DNA of 64,000 bases from Saccoglossus kowalevskii (taxonomy: Eukaryota; Hemichordata; Enteropneusta; Harrimaniidae): the NCBI RefSeq assembly GCF_000003605.2, contig NW_003150784.1:71991-135990 (forward strand). Direction: 5' to 3'. The stretch's first letter is position 1; the number at the start of each line of letters is the position of its first letter. A model generated the notes under the pieces. It worked only from the letters and a program-made list of their open reading frames with translations. It did no database searches and had not been told where the DNA came from. Shown piece by piece: positions 48,701-63,205 of the stretch. Position numbers and translations under genes: made by a program.

Positions 48701-51700
48701 ATGCTAAGCATAGTCAAGTAGTCATAGAGTACCCAATTTCAAACATTCTGAATACTTGATTTAAGGTCATGCCCTGTTTCCGTTTTTATCAGTACTTTTA
48801 GTTTATATGGTAGCAAAAATAAGTGCCACTTGCAACACACTAACTCATGATTTGCTAGTAACTGTGTAATTGTAGGTTATCTCTTGTTAACCCTTTCACC
48901 ACCACTTCCCTCTTTCATCACAAATTCACAAAATACCGGTAGTCCCATTTATAGTCTGCACTTTCCTTCAAAAATTTGAAAAAAATAGTCAAATTTTTTG
49001 AGTGAAAACTACAATTTTATCAAAATGTTGTCTGTTGGTTCTAAATTAGGGCTCATTTCCTGAAATATTGAAGAATATAAGAAAAAAGTGCAGAAAATTT
49101 GTGCACGAAAGTCTGAACAAAAATAAGCCATACAATGTATAAAATTTGATCCTATGATGGTTATGTAAAAGTTTTGGATTGACATGTTCTTCAATAAGAA
49201 ATGCATCCTCTTGAGCAGGAAAAGGCATGAGAAAAAAATAATAATCTGACCATAATATAGGTAGTTGTTTTTCTGTTAACTAACAAACAGATAACTAATT
49301 TTACACAACTATGTTTTAATAATAATAGTAAAAGCATTTTTTTTTTTGTGAATGCAACTCTGGGAGCAAGAATTTTCACACAATCTGGATGGTTGAACAG
49401 TTAAGTCAAAATATTAATAAAAATTGCGCTGAAAGGACGGACTAGGAGGCCTGGATGTTTGGACAATATTACCATATTTGCTATATTAGTAGCACATCCA
49501 CTGACAGAAATATGTTGATGATCAAAATAAGCCATTTTTTAATGATCCAGTATACGATGCATGCAATTTTTGTTTATGGGCGCTTCTGTTGAAGATGTGC
49601 TTTTAATAGAGCGAATACAGTATGGTTACTTTGATATTACTTTTTTTGACTAGTTTTCTAACAAGTGTAAAAAATGTGCTATAACTAATATGCTACATGC
49701 TGGAAAGTTCAAATGTCCTTGTAAGAAAGTGTGAATCTAGCCAGTTTTACCACAGGCAATATACATGGTATTCAAAAAATGCACTTCTGAACGCTCAGCG
49801 AGGTTAAAACTCTAACAAAGGGTCACATGAGATTCTCTTCGGTTCTCTGCTTTTCCATACACGACTGCTCTATATGTGGTCGTGTACACCCCTTGGCAAA
49901 GTTTTCAAGTACAGCCCACCCTGATCTTCAACTATACTGTAGACAAATTGTTATAGATGCGATTAAGATATCTAGCTACTTGATTCTGTGAAGTTTCTTT
50001 AATTGTAATAAAACCCAGAAAAACTAATCAGTATTGGATGCTACAGGCAAGGTAGTGACCTCATGATACTGCGTTGACCTGGAAACATAACATGCCTGTA
50101 CAATTCATTTAATTTGATCATACTTGAAGTCATCTACTGAGTCAACTGGTAACATATTGTTAAACTATCCGTATTAAATGGTAAAGGCATGCACAAATTA
50201 AGAAGTATTTTCTCTGTAACTAATGAAGTTAGATGGCTTCTCATTTTATCTGTACTTGTAAGTACCAAACTAACCAGTCTTTTGAACTGAAAGAAGATGA
50301 CTGTTCAAAAGTTGTTTTTGTTGCTGCTTCTGTAGCTGTTGCTATTGGATGTGGTTTTAAATTTGTTTACTTCTCATAACATAAGTGAATGGAAAGAAAT
50401 TACACAAGAGGACATGTTTTTTTCCCATCCTGCACTGGTGAATATTGTGTTAGATACAATAGTTTTCAAACTTTTTTTGACATTAAGTATGATCAAGTAT
50501 CGGCCTAGTTGATTTGAGAGAAGTATGCTTGTGTTAAGATATTGTAAAAAAAAAAAAATATGCAAAATACACAGAGAAATGTAAGTAATAGGACTAGGGT
50601 TTTCAAATTCCAGTGTGGCCGCTCAATTTTATATCTCATTTTCATGTTTTTATTGACATTCATTCCGGTCTATTTGTTTCTATTTGTAGTCTTTAATCTG
50701 CATTGGTCATGCCTTGGCCTGGTCACCCTGGTCGGCATGGAGTGAATGTTCCCGGACCTGTGGAGGTGGCGCTTCCTACTCACTCCGTGATTGTGATCGT
50801 GATCGTGATCGCCACGAAGACTGCGCCGGAAAATCAATTCGATATCGAACATGCAGCACACAGGTGATTTGTAATAATTTGAGCATTTTTAAGGTTATTT
50901 ACAATAAGCAAATTAAATATTGGAAGTTTTAACTTGTTTTATCTATTTTTCTATAATTTCTTAATTAATTGTAGACCAAAGGTTTTAAAAAGGTTTTAAA
51001 AAGTGTGAAAAAAAATTATGAAGGTTTATTTTGTGAAAGCTGAAAAGAGTTGACTTTGGAATTCAAATTTGAAATTTATAAAATTTTATAAGTATAAAAC
51101 AATAAAATCCGTAATTTTAATTCTCTCTGGTACCTATATAAATTTATTATACTGCCCTCAATAGGATTAGTTTCACATATGTATGAACTTGCATGAAAAC
51201 AAAATAATACATGTTCATTAACTATAGAGGGCGGTATTTCACTCTGTAGGCATGTTGTTCTGGTTCTGCTGATTTTAGAGCACAACAGTGTTCAGCTTTT
51301 AATGATGTACAATTTGGTGATGTATCATTTGAGTGGATTCCAAAGATCGGTAAAATGCGCCAGCCATGTGCTTTGATTTGCCAAGCAGTAGGATATGACA
51401 ACATTGTTGAGGAACTTGCACCAAAAGTACTAGACGGTACTCCATGTTATCGTAATGGCAGGGATATGTGTATAAACGGTGAATGCTTGGTAAGTATTTT
51501 ATGTCTCACATCATTATTGGCCGATTTAATCTGTGTAGTTTAATTTTTAATCATCATCAGTGGCATTCATCATTGTATGTTCCTGTCCACACAACCACTG
51601 TTGTTGTTATTTTACTTTTGAAGTTATTCATTTGTTGTGACAATTACTAGGTATATGCAGTGTTTTAAAATACTACCTTCCTGTGTGCCAGAGATGGGTT

Positions 51701-54700
51701 ACTCTCCAGTCTGACTAGTGAAAATTCCCAAAATGTAATTTTAAATCAATAAATAGTAAATTGAATGGAATTAGCACTGTTCTCTTCTGATGATCAATAC
51801 GAAAATAGCAACAATTAGCATAGTGACAAAAATCATGTTTTAAATGGAAATCTCACTCAGTGTAAAACTTCGGTTGACCTTACGACCTGCTACGTTCAAA
51901 CTAGGGAAATCTAATTACTCGTTTTGCATATTGGCACTTATCACAAAATGTTGAGTTGATTCTAAGGGATTGATCTTCCAGCAAAGTGAAAGTGACTGCA
52001 CAACACATTTGAAGTAAAATAAGTAAAAAAGCATGCCCTCTTTAGTGCGATATCTACTGCTGATTAATAAATGACTGTTACCCCCGGTAACATATTTTAC
52101 TATGTTAAGCCATACTTACCTCACACTAATTGGTTGAAGTTCTTAGTCATTACTCGATCATTTGGAATGGAAGCATTTGAAAATAAACTTCAATGCAAGA
52201 CTAACAGCTTTCTTTCAGGACTGGTAAAATTTGAGTTGCCTGCCTTGGTGTCTGAGTTCAAGAAATGTCAAGCATTGGGATATGGTTATGATAGTAAAAC
52301 ATCTGTCCTTATCCTTGTTGTTATCGTTGTCATTGTTTACTACCACTCTCATCACAATTATTGGTGTTGTTATCCTCTCCCGCATGACTGACATTGATTA
52401 CTTGTGGCTGTGTGATAACTACAAATTTAATTTTTAATTTTAGCCGGTTGGTTGTGATTATGAATTGAATTCCACTGCTGTTGAAGATGAATGTGGAGTC
52501 TGCAACGGTGATGGTTCAACGTGTAAACAAATAAAGGGAACAAAGAAACTTTCAGCGGTCATTGCCAGAGGTATTTAAACTTATCATTGTCAGTATAGTG
52601 AAACATGTCATGAAAATAATCACATCATGACTATATGAATATTTATTTTTCAATGGTAGTATTTTAATTTTGTGTGTTGTGCTCAGAACTGAATGTGAAA
52701 TTACATGGTTTGGTTTTTCGTAGAGTGCGTAGTATAATATATATAAAAGGTATGTTGTTTCAGCTAAAGAACAATAACCTACTAGGGGCTTTTGGTAACT
52801 ATTCCTCACGCTGCGTATCGCATTTTCAATTGGCTACAACAAATTATGCAACTTTTTCACCACCAATCGCTGAGAGGAAATCCAAAAAGTTATTTTTATT
52901 CTGAGTAAATCATAATTTATAATCATAAAACCTCACAGATATAAGTGTATTTTCACTTCTCCCAAAATCAGAATAATATTAAGAATTTTTCTTGTCTTCA
53001 CCCCATTTGCCAATTGGCTGAAGAAGGTGGTAATTTACTAAGAAAAACATTATATCTACCCATTCATCTGCAGATTTTGAGCAACTTTATTTCTTTGAGG
53101 ACTACTCTTAAGCCACTACAAAATCTGATGACTAAACTGCTTTAGTTTCAGAATGCACCACAATATTTTAAGAGTGGCAGTTTAATTTTGATGTGTTGAC
53201 AACACACAAAACATCAAAAAAAACCAGAGAGCTCTCAAGTTTAACTTCCTGTTTATTCCGCCATTTTCAGTTACACCAATGGCACTACTTTTTTCATAAA
53301 AATACACTCGGGTGATCAGGTGACATATGACACCATTACAAAAGTATGTATTCAGACACATGCAATAAAGTAGTCCCAAAAACGTCACACAGTTGTTGAA
53401 TCATGTGCGAAAGAATCATGAAAAAAATGTGCATTATTTACTTTTTAAACATGTATAAATTTTAGTGAACATGCCGTATGCAAAGACTGCTTGCTGTATT
53501 TCAATAAATATTAGTTTTCTCTATTCATGAGAATTTCTGATATCCAATAAAAATTCCATATAATATATTTATCATAATGATGTTTGATGTATTTCTCAGT
53601 GATTTGTAATTAACTACACATAAAACATACACATTTAATTGGTAAATAAGTTCTTGATATGAAAATCTTCATGTTGGTAAAGTACTGCATATTCATATGT
53701 TTTTATGTACCATTTTCGGTATCGTTAAATAAAATAATTGCTATGCTACATGTACCGTACAAAGTTCATTTTGTAAATAAGAAAATTATTTTGTTTTGTG
53801 ATAAAAACTGCTGTAGAGTGCCCTCTATAGTCAACTCTCAGTGATTCTTAAAACAAATTAATTTGACAATCGCAGGCATTGAGGAATTGATGATTTTACC
53901 GGTTGGTAGTCGCAACATCAAGTTCACCCATAGAGGGCGAGCTCACATGGGTGTAAGGGGCCAGAAAACCAGGAAAGGACTGAATCAGAACATGCGCTAT
54001 TTAACAAAGGCAGGAAAGTACGAAATTGAAGAAAATTCTGTGGATTTTTTCCTCACTCGCAGTGGAAAAGAAATCATCAGCTTAACAGGACCAACCAAAG
54101 CTAACCTAAGTATGACAGTGAGTATGCATAAACCATGCCCAAATATGGTATGTAAAATACATGGACGAGGCAAGCCTATTAATGGTGACAACCGATATCT
54201 TTCCAAATATAAACAAATCTACAAAAATGCATACTATAATGAAAAAAAAAATCAATCCTAATCATTTTAAGATTTAGACAAATCTAACAGAATACCCCAG
54301 ATTCTAAAAACAACAAAAAACTCCCGAAAACTGATATTTTAACAAGCTGGATGCACAGTACAAGCACTATTTTCACAACCCTGGAAGTTTCCTATCTTTT
54401 CAAATGTAGACCATTTAATTTAACGCACCACTAACAAAATCACTAACATACTGACTAGAGATCTTGTAGCACATTCTATGTAGTACTTACTGATAACAAT
54501 AATTTTTTTTGCAGCTTTAGCATATTATCGTTGCTGTAGTAACCAATCTGGTGTGTTAATATTGTAGTAACTGTGGTTTGTGGTTTTCTGTAGAATTACA
54601 ATGCTATATATACATATATAATATAATTGCTACTTTTTGCACTGTTTATTAGCCCCTTGAATGCCAATTTCAATTTATGTCACCTTACGAACAAATATTT

Positions 54701-57700
54701 TTCAACTATTTTGATCAATACGTGTAGCCAGTGTGAAATTATGTCCACTAGGTTCAAAATCAACTCAAAAATTAAAAAAAAATGCGTAAAAATTTGAAAA
54801 ATGTTCCACAATAATTTCAGACGGTAAAAATGAGGCATTCAAAGGGTTATAACACACCATATGCTGCATGCATGTATATTTAAGGTACTATACACTGAAG
54901 CCAGCAGCAAGCATGAGAAGGTGCACTACCAGTATCATGTGCCCAGGCTGTTTCTGTGGCAGGATTTAGGATGGACACAATGCTCGCATACTTGTGGAGG
55001 AGGTATGGTGTGATTTTTTTTTGCTTTTTCTTTTGGCCTTCGTACGCATAATTAAAGGGCATATTTGTTTATATTTTTCTATCTATGTAATATGAGGGTG
55101 AAACAACATTTACTAAATGAATACACGGTTTAAGTACAGGCATATGTAGATTTCTTTAGATTAATTTCCTAGTTGAATAATAACTCATTTCTAAGGACTT
55201 TTAGAATAAGTCCATATGACGTGACATCAGAGTGTTCATTTTATTATATGACCGACATATTTCATAGTAGGTGAGAAATTCTATAGTTTTCTGTATACTT
55301 TCTGTACAATATGGCAATCAAAAAAACAAATAGTCAGTTGATTTTGTCTGTTGTCTGCTATAACCTGTTGCAGTACTCATTTAGTGCAATGATGTTCATT
55401 TTACTTCTTTTATTACATAGATTGAGAAAAATATGACAAAAAATACAGGTGCTTGTCTTATCACTTGTATACAGGCCATAATATTAATTTTACAGCAAAA
55501 AAACCACACATTTTTGCATTACTTGCTTGCTAGTTGTTAGATGGAGTTAGAAATGTAAATGAATTTGTAATGGTAATGTTCTTGCTTCCAAACTTTTGCT
55601 AACATTTATTTTAATTGCTACTTCTGTAGTCATGGAACTATGGTGGTAAATTTTCAGAACTCATTTCCAGGTGATCAGAAGGGGTGTAGAAAGCACACAT
55701 TCTGCGGTAGTTGTCGCAATTACCGGTAAACATTAAAACAGTAATTTGAAGAAAATTTGAACTAATTCGCATCAGTATTTCTCATGTTAAAGATGAAATA
55801 ATTTTCTCAATTTCTGACAACAGATTCTATGATGTCATACTTTACCCATAATCCTTTGCTTGAGAATCAAGATGGCTGACGACATAATATCGATGAAAAG
55901 TTGAATATCTAGAGAATGAAAACTGATATAAAAAACTGTAAATTGCATTCTCCTACATTTGTGAAGCTTTTTCTTTAGGGATCATTATGTTGTTTGGATT
56001 GAGGTTCCCTTTAAATTTTTGCTCTTAATGGCATGTTCACATGTTCCAATTATATTACACAAAAAAGTGTGACATCCAAATAAAATAGGAAAGTTTTGAA
56101 GCCACTGACAAAAAAAAAATCATCTTTTGAATTTTCTAATTTTAGTTTTTTGTCATTTTTGGTAAAAAATACTATTTTCAAATTCAGATGTTACTTTGTT
56201 TGACTGCACATGGCATGCACTTTGCATGGGATATCACAAAATATTTTATAATATAACTTCAGATAGTCGTAAAGTCCTGTCAAGATGTTTTAAATATAGA
56301 TTACTGATCTGATGGCAAAATGCACGTACCGGGGGGGGGGGGGTACATGCATATACTGTCAACGCTTGCAAGTGCAATTAGCGCAAAAAGTATTTTTTTA
56401 AATCGGCCAAAATTCATACTTAATTGTCAGAGAAACAATGCAATCATAAAACAATAATTTTCTCTTATTTAATACATTTTTTTGCAATTTCTGTAAAATT
56501 TTCTATTAAAATGTTACAATGCAACAGAGAAGATGCAGCTTCTATTAGAGCATCAACACATACAAGAAATGGTGAATTTTTGGTTCTCAATTTTTCAAGA
56601 AGAGTGGGTGTGACTTCTGTTAATGATGCTGCTTTTAATAAAGGTTTTATGGTAGTATGGATTCTGTAATGTAAGAAGTGTCGATATACTGCTGTCTTCT
56701 CAAAAGATGATCAACAATAACAACAGTCCAGTTTATGTTGTTGAAAGAAAATTTTTGTTTCTGCTACTTTGATTTCTTTGAAATTAGAAATATTAATTTT
56801 TTTCTCAAGAAACTGACCTTTGGTTGCATCCTGGGAAGTGTTACTGTGCATATTTGTTTGTTTTGGTTCAAGCTCTCTTTGTATACCAGTTCAAATAAAA
56901 ATATAAAAAACAATGAATGACCAATAAATTTATTATTTCAAAAACATGTCCACTTGTACATTGCTTAACATTCTTAATGGGAAAATTTGTAAATTTCAGA
57001 AGAACTACAAAACATAAATTGAAATAGTAAAAAAACATGCCTGCCCCATTCACCCATTTGCTTGCCTATCTGCACAAACCTGACTTCCTGTCAGTGGGAT
57101 TACATGTACTTTCAGGGCTCATACCACTAATTGAATTTTCATAGACGACAATGTTAACATATGACGAGATTGCTATATGTAAATGATAAACAAAGTTGAA
57201 AACATGGCTCAAAAATGGGAAATCAACATGCCAGTAATCAACCACATAAAAAAACTAACATGTTGGCCAGTTCAAACTCTTGAAAATCTCAGGTAAACAA
57301 GACACACCTACTGTATTTGGATTGCACCTAGAGAAATCACTGTAAAAACACCAAGATTAGAACATCCAAATACACACAGAATAAACCCACAGGTACACAG
57401 TCGCTAAGTAATAAACACAAGACCACATGTTAGTCTCACCTTTGACCCAGGTGATGCATGCCCTCAAATAGGGCACACCTGAAAAAAAATATTTAAAAAC
57501 TTTCATTGGTTCTTCAAGGCATTTAAAATAAGGGCTACCATTGGTCATTGATTGATTAGTGGCATGAGACCTGAAAAATGGAATGTCTTCGTGTAAACTG
57601 CCCTCTAGCAGGAGGAATGTGTAATTCTATTGTTTTTATTGAGAATAAACTGAAAATGCTGTTAAAAGTTTAAACCAGTTTTACTATATTAAATTTGTGA

Positions 57701-60700
57701 TCAGTAAATTTGACTGTGCATATTCACTGGATTTGCCTGTGAAACAATGAGTTACATGTATATTATTATTTTTCCACTTCACATGAAATTAATGTAGCAG
57801 ATTTCATGAAAGTTAAACATTAATTGATGTGTTCATAGTGCCAGTATTAGTTTTATTGTGAAATAGTGGTTTCCTTATATTCTTATGTTCATCTTCACCA
57901 GAATTTAATTTTTCAGAGAATCATGGGTAATTTATGCAAATTAGTAGCATATTTATCCTCTCCACTCACCGAGTACAATTCACTCTGAAGGTGACTTCTA
58001 GTATAAAAGAACTATTTGCTGCAAGGCTGACATGTTTTCTATGACTGGAGATCTTACATACATGTAGCTTGAAATTCAGGAAATGCCAATTCATAAATCA
58101 ATATAAGATAAGATAATTCTTTATTTCAACCTTATAGTATGAATTACATATCTATTTTGGTTTATAAAATGTAATAAAGGTGTTAAAATAAACATATCAA
58201 GTTAGATATCTAAAATCTACTACAATACAGTTACATGTAATAATGTAAAAAATATATAACTCTGTTTGTATTTAAGATTTGTGAGTGATTCTCACTGTAA
58301 CTATGCATGTTATTAGATGCATACAAAGGTACATAAAGATAAAGTTATGTAATTGTCATAAGCACATGATGAAGATCCATCCAGTAGCAGTGAAAAATAA
58401 TCAAGGACAAGAAATTGTCATACATGAAACGATTACCAGTATTTGAATTTATACAGAAATTACTTTTGCACAAAAAATGGTTGAACAAGCATTTCAAAGA
58501 TATCATTACCAATATCCTAACACCAGTCGGACCATTCAGAGAGCAGCTTGTTTGTCAGCAGGTGTTTTCAAAGTATCAAAATCTGTCTTGTACATATGCT
58601 TTGACTCAACTGCAACTGTGTGGCTGGTGATATGACGACTTCAAGATTGGTGACTGGAAATGGCAACTCCCCTTTTAAACGTTTGTCTTAATGCTGCATT
58701 TAAATCACTTTCAGGATGTTGTTATTTATTTATTTATTTATTACATTGTTCACTCTTTGTTTTTTTTCTGTTTGGAAAAGGAGAACAGGTAGCCAAAGTC
58801 AAGTGTGTGGATGTGAGAACTGGTGAAGAGGTTGATGAAAGTGAATGCCAGCCGAATCACAAACCATTACTTCAGCAGAGGGGTTGCAATCAACAACATT
58901 GTCCACCCAGGTTAGATGATCTAAAGCATTCCCCTAGTCGTATTATGGTTGTTGTTTTGCAATCATGGGACACAATTAATATCCTGCCCTGGGTTGAACA
59001 CACATGTCTTGAATACTCTAATTAGGAGACCAATTCTGCACTTTTCTTTGTTGGTGCCTTAATTGATATTACAAAAAAGGGGTCACATTTGCTAGACAGC
59101 TTTGACATGCATATGTACGGGTAGTCTGAAAATGACTTTCATGGAATTTTGTTCATTAACAAACGGCATTATACCATCAAATCGCAAACTTAAGTAGCAA
59201 GAATTAAACTGCTTATAGTATGTATATTGATTACACAATTTGCTATCTACGCCAGCCAAGATACAGTAAATATGTGTTTACCCTATCCTTTTACGCATGG
59301 TCTCGTGGGGATCCCAATAGGTCGATGCTACATAACCATTCGATTGATGACACTTTATATGTCAACAAATGTCAAAAGCAGCAAAAGTGATATTCAGTGC
59401 TCATAACTCCCGCCATTTTTAGCTCCGCTGTCGACTTTGACGAGCGGAGCTTATCATATGAGTGATTGTCCGTCGTCGTCCGTGTCAATGTTTTACTTTT
59501 TCGACTTCTTCTTGAAAACTATAAGCCTGAATGCTTTGATACTTGATGTATATGTACCTTGGGTAGACCTCTCTCAGATTTGTTCATTTCATGATGATAT
59601 CTACAATTCTCTAATTTTGGTGAATATTTTTGTAATTTTTGGTAAAAAGTGATATTTTTGACTTCTTGTTGAAAACCGCAAGTCCAATTGCTTTGATATT
59701 ACATATATAGGTACTACATGTGGACCTCTCTCAGATTTGTTCATTTTGTAATGACATCTTTAATTCTCTAATTTTGGTGAATATTTTTGTCATTTTTGGT
59801 AAAAAGTGATATTTATGACTTCTTGTTGAAAACCGCAAGTCCAATTGCTTTGAGTGGTTCTAACTCAGATTTGTTCATTTCATGATGATATCTTCAATTC
59901 TCTAATTTTGATGAATATTTTTGGAATTTTTGGTAAAAAGTGATATTTACGACTTCTTGTTGAAAACCACAAGTCCAATTGCTTTGATATTACATATATA
60001 GGTACTACATGTGGACCTCTACCAGATTTTTTCATTTTGTAATGATATCTTTAATTCTCTAATTTTGATGAATATTTTTGTCATTTTTGGTGAAAAGTGA
60101 TATTTTCGACTTCTTGTTGAAAACCGCAAGTCCAATTGCTTTGATATTACATATATAGGTACTACATGTGGACCTCTACCAGATTTTTTCATTTTGTAAT
60201 GATATCTTTAATTCTCTAATTTTGATGAACATTTTTGTGATTTTTGGTGAAAAGTGATATTTTCGACTTCTTGTTGAAAACCGCAAGTCCAATTACTTTG
60301 ATATTACATATATAGGTACTGCATGTGGTTCTAACTCAGATTTGTTCATTTCATGATGATATCTTCAATTCTCTAATTTTGATGAATATTTTTGTAATTT
60401 TTGGTAAAAAGTGATATTTTCGACTTCTTGTTGAAAACCGCAAGTCCAATTGCTTTGATATTACATATATAGGTACTACATGTGGACCTCTACCAGATTT
60501 GTTGAAAACCGCAAGTCTGATTGTTTTGATACTATACATATTGTTCATTTTCTAATGATATCTTCTGTTCTTTAATTGAAATGTGCACTGCTAACAGCAG
60601 AGCTATCTCAGCCGAGAGGCTGCTGTTTTTTCTTTTTGATGTCCAAACCGTCTATGTGTTAATCTTATTTATTTAATATCTTTATAGTTGGGTATCTGAT

Positions 60701-63164
60701 CCATGGAATCCATGTACCAAATCTTGCGGTGGTGGTATGCAGTTTAGAAACGTGCTGTGTGTTGAGATGACTCCATCTGGTCTTCTGGTTCGAGTAGAAG
60801 ATACCATGTGCTCTGGTGCTAGGCCTGCGCTACAGAGAGTTTGTAATATGGAACCATGCCCTATGTGGTATACAGAACCATGGTCGCAGGTATGAATAAG
60901 ATTTAAACAAAAAAACATCAGTATAATTTTTGAGAAATTATTTAATACTTTACCTCCAGGGATAGCCAAATGTGTTTGGGAGATATATTTTACTGACTAA
61001 AAATAATATAATTTAAATAATTTGTAAAATACAATAAATAAAATTAATTTTCGCTGAAAGGCTTTTTGGGTGTTTTCTATAGAATTTATTTTCACTAATT
61101 TTTATGAGTTGATTATATTAAATATAAGAAGAAGGAAGCGTAAATTGTGGAAATAAAGTATTTTAAGTAACTCGCATTTGATATATATAAAGTATGTTCT
61201 CCATGCAAAATTTATGTAAAAATTATTTTTAAGGTCCCTGACGTACTGTAACATCGATGAATAAAATGTTGTTTTGAGAGGTTACATGTCATTGGGATGA
61301 AGATTCTTTTTGTAATTCTCATATGAAGGATGGATCTTTATTATAAACTCAATATTACATCATATTACATCAATTTCAGTGTTCTGCAACCTGTGGCCGT
61401 GGTATAATTTACCGTAGAGTATACTGTAAAAACCATGATGGAGTGATCGCACATGGATGTACGTCTAACACTAAACCATCTGAGGAAAAACATTGTTTAG
61501 CGTCTGAATTGTGTGTGAAAGAGCAAGGTAAATACAAGTTGTCTTTACTCACTCATACTCACTACTCACTAATACTCTCCACTCATTTGTTCCCTTCACT
61601 CACTCACTCACCTCTTACAAACATACTCACCATTAACTCACTTGTACTCACACGCGCATTTATTCAAAACTTGCTCGCTCATACAAACTATTAATCTTTA
61701 TATTTTATATGCTTTTAAAAGTATTGGAAATATGAAAATGGAACAGTAATTTTTGATAATTGCATTGAAATAAATGTTGTATTTCATTTTAGAGGCTGGT
61801 GTAATACGAATATCTGGTCCAACTGTCATCAAACAGAGCCAAAGTATTCAAGAACTGTCTCAGGCATCTTCAGAACCAAGGTAAATCTCTATTACTGTGT
61901 GCATACACAGTCATTATCAATAACATACCAGTAACATACCAGAAATACATATGGCTTTGGCCCTGTATTGGTGATGCGTCACATATCCACAAGCGATCAT
62001 ACACATGTAATTCCAGTAACAAAAAAACACTTGTGGTTAGACCCTGTTGTTACATTTTGTATTGCCAATAACATGGGCGTACGATACCAAAAACACTTAA
62101 TTTTCCACTGTGCCTGTCATATTGTTAACTGCTTGTCAATTGGAAGTAGAAGTAGCAACTTCAAGTTTCTTTTTTCACAGCTATGTTGTTGGTGAATGGA
62201 GTCTATGCAGCAAGACTTGTGGTCCTGGAATTCAAGTTCGTCCAGTGTCTTGTCAGGTGTACTTGACATACAGCGAATCAACAGTTGTCTTAGATGATGA
62301 CCAATGTTTGACCATCAAACCAGAAGAGAATCAAGAATGCAACATCGGTAGTTGTATGAATTACGGCGAGAGTGAATACCCAACTGTAGATATTGAAACA
62401 GAGATATATAAAGACATATCTACATCAAACTCAGTTGAGAATTCAGTATCTGTGTATGTTTGGCAGTATAATGGATATACTGACTGTAGTAGATCATGTT
62501 TGGGAGGTAAATATATTTGATTGTCATCAGTTGGTATGCACTTTGATCTTTTCTATAATTTTCAAGATTACTGTACTCTGTAGTTGCATAACTATCGAAG
62601 AATTTATAAGATTCGGGTATGTAAGGGCCAATTATGTTAGGAAATCACACACGAATTGAAGAAGTCATGAGAATAATTAGCATATAATCAGCAAGTCACA
62701 AGAAAACATTTTTTCTATAGATCCTAGTAGAAATAACCGAGTCTGTGAAAGAACTAGTTTTATATCAGATTGTTTCAAGATGAAAGCGTGTAATACATGC
62801 ATTTTGCGTTTTTGCATGCAACAATAATCTGACTCATTTCTATTTACCCATTTCCAATCACCCACTGCATTTTGTGACGCTAATAGTCAGAAATTCTTTT
62901 AATGACTCGCTGAAATGGAATCACTTTGTAACATTCGAAGATCACAAGCATTTGTTTCTCATGAGAGCTTCATCGCATATCATCGTACATGGTTATTAAA
63001 GCTGCAATGAATCCTTAGTACTAAATAATATTGAAATATCTGTATGAAATCTGACTAACTGAAGCATGTGCCAAACTTTAGTTTCTGCGCTTCCACTTAT
63101 CCATTTCCAATTGTTAATTACATTTATATTTGCCTACAATAAATTGCAACTTTCTCCACCAATG

Positions 63165-63205
<41 letters not shown>

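Larger units (their letters stand above)
42779..50689 (+). other. ADAMTS-like intron 1 (7.9 kb, splits the signal peptide)
   Basis: No additional coding exon recognised. It contains the repeats listed separately between 44716 and 49622. The 126-codon frame at 44810-45190 begins in a tandem repeat and ends inside a MITE, so it is not an exon. Confidence 0.7.
55003..58780 (+). other. ADAMTS-like intron 6 (3.8 kb)
   Basis: No coding exon recognised; phases of exons 6 and 7 join directly. Contains a poly-G run near 56331, the element at 56485-56658 and a LINE-tail-like fragment at 58105-58205. Confidence 0.7.

Noticed and set aside
42779-50689. Metalloprotease or disintegrin exons between the signal peptide and TSR1
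   Set aside because: No HExxHxxGxxH-type frame found, and exon 1 joins exon 2 in phase to complete a signal peptide, as in ADAMTS-like genes.
53863-54261. Reading the spacer exon through to its in-frame stop near 54261
   Set aside because: A consensus GTGAGT donor at 54118 gives phase 0 into exon 6, and the sequence beyond it loses family similarity.
58660-58780. Upstream extension of exon 7 with an ATG at 58660
   Set aside because: The frame before 58781 is intron ending in a pyrimidine tract and AG. Splicing at 58781 restores the CGGG motif of TSR2.
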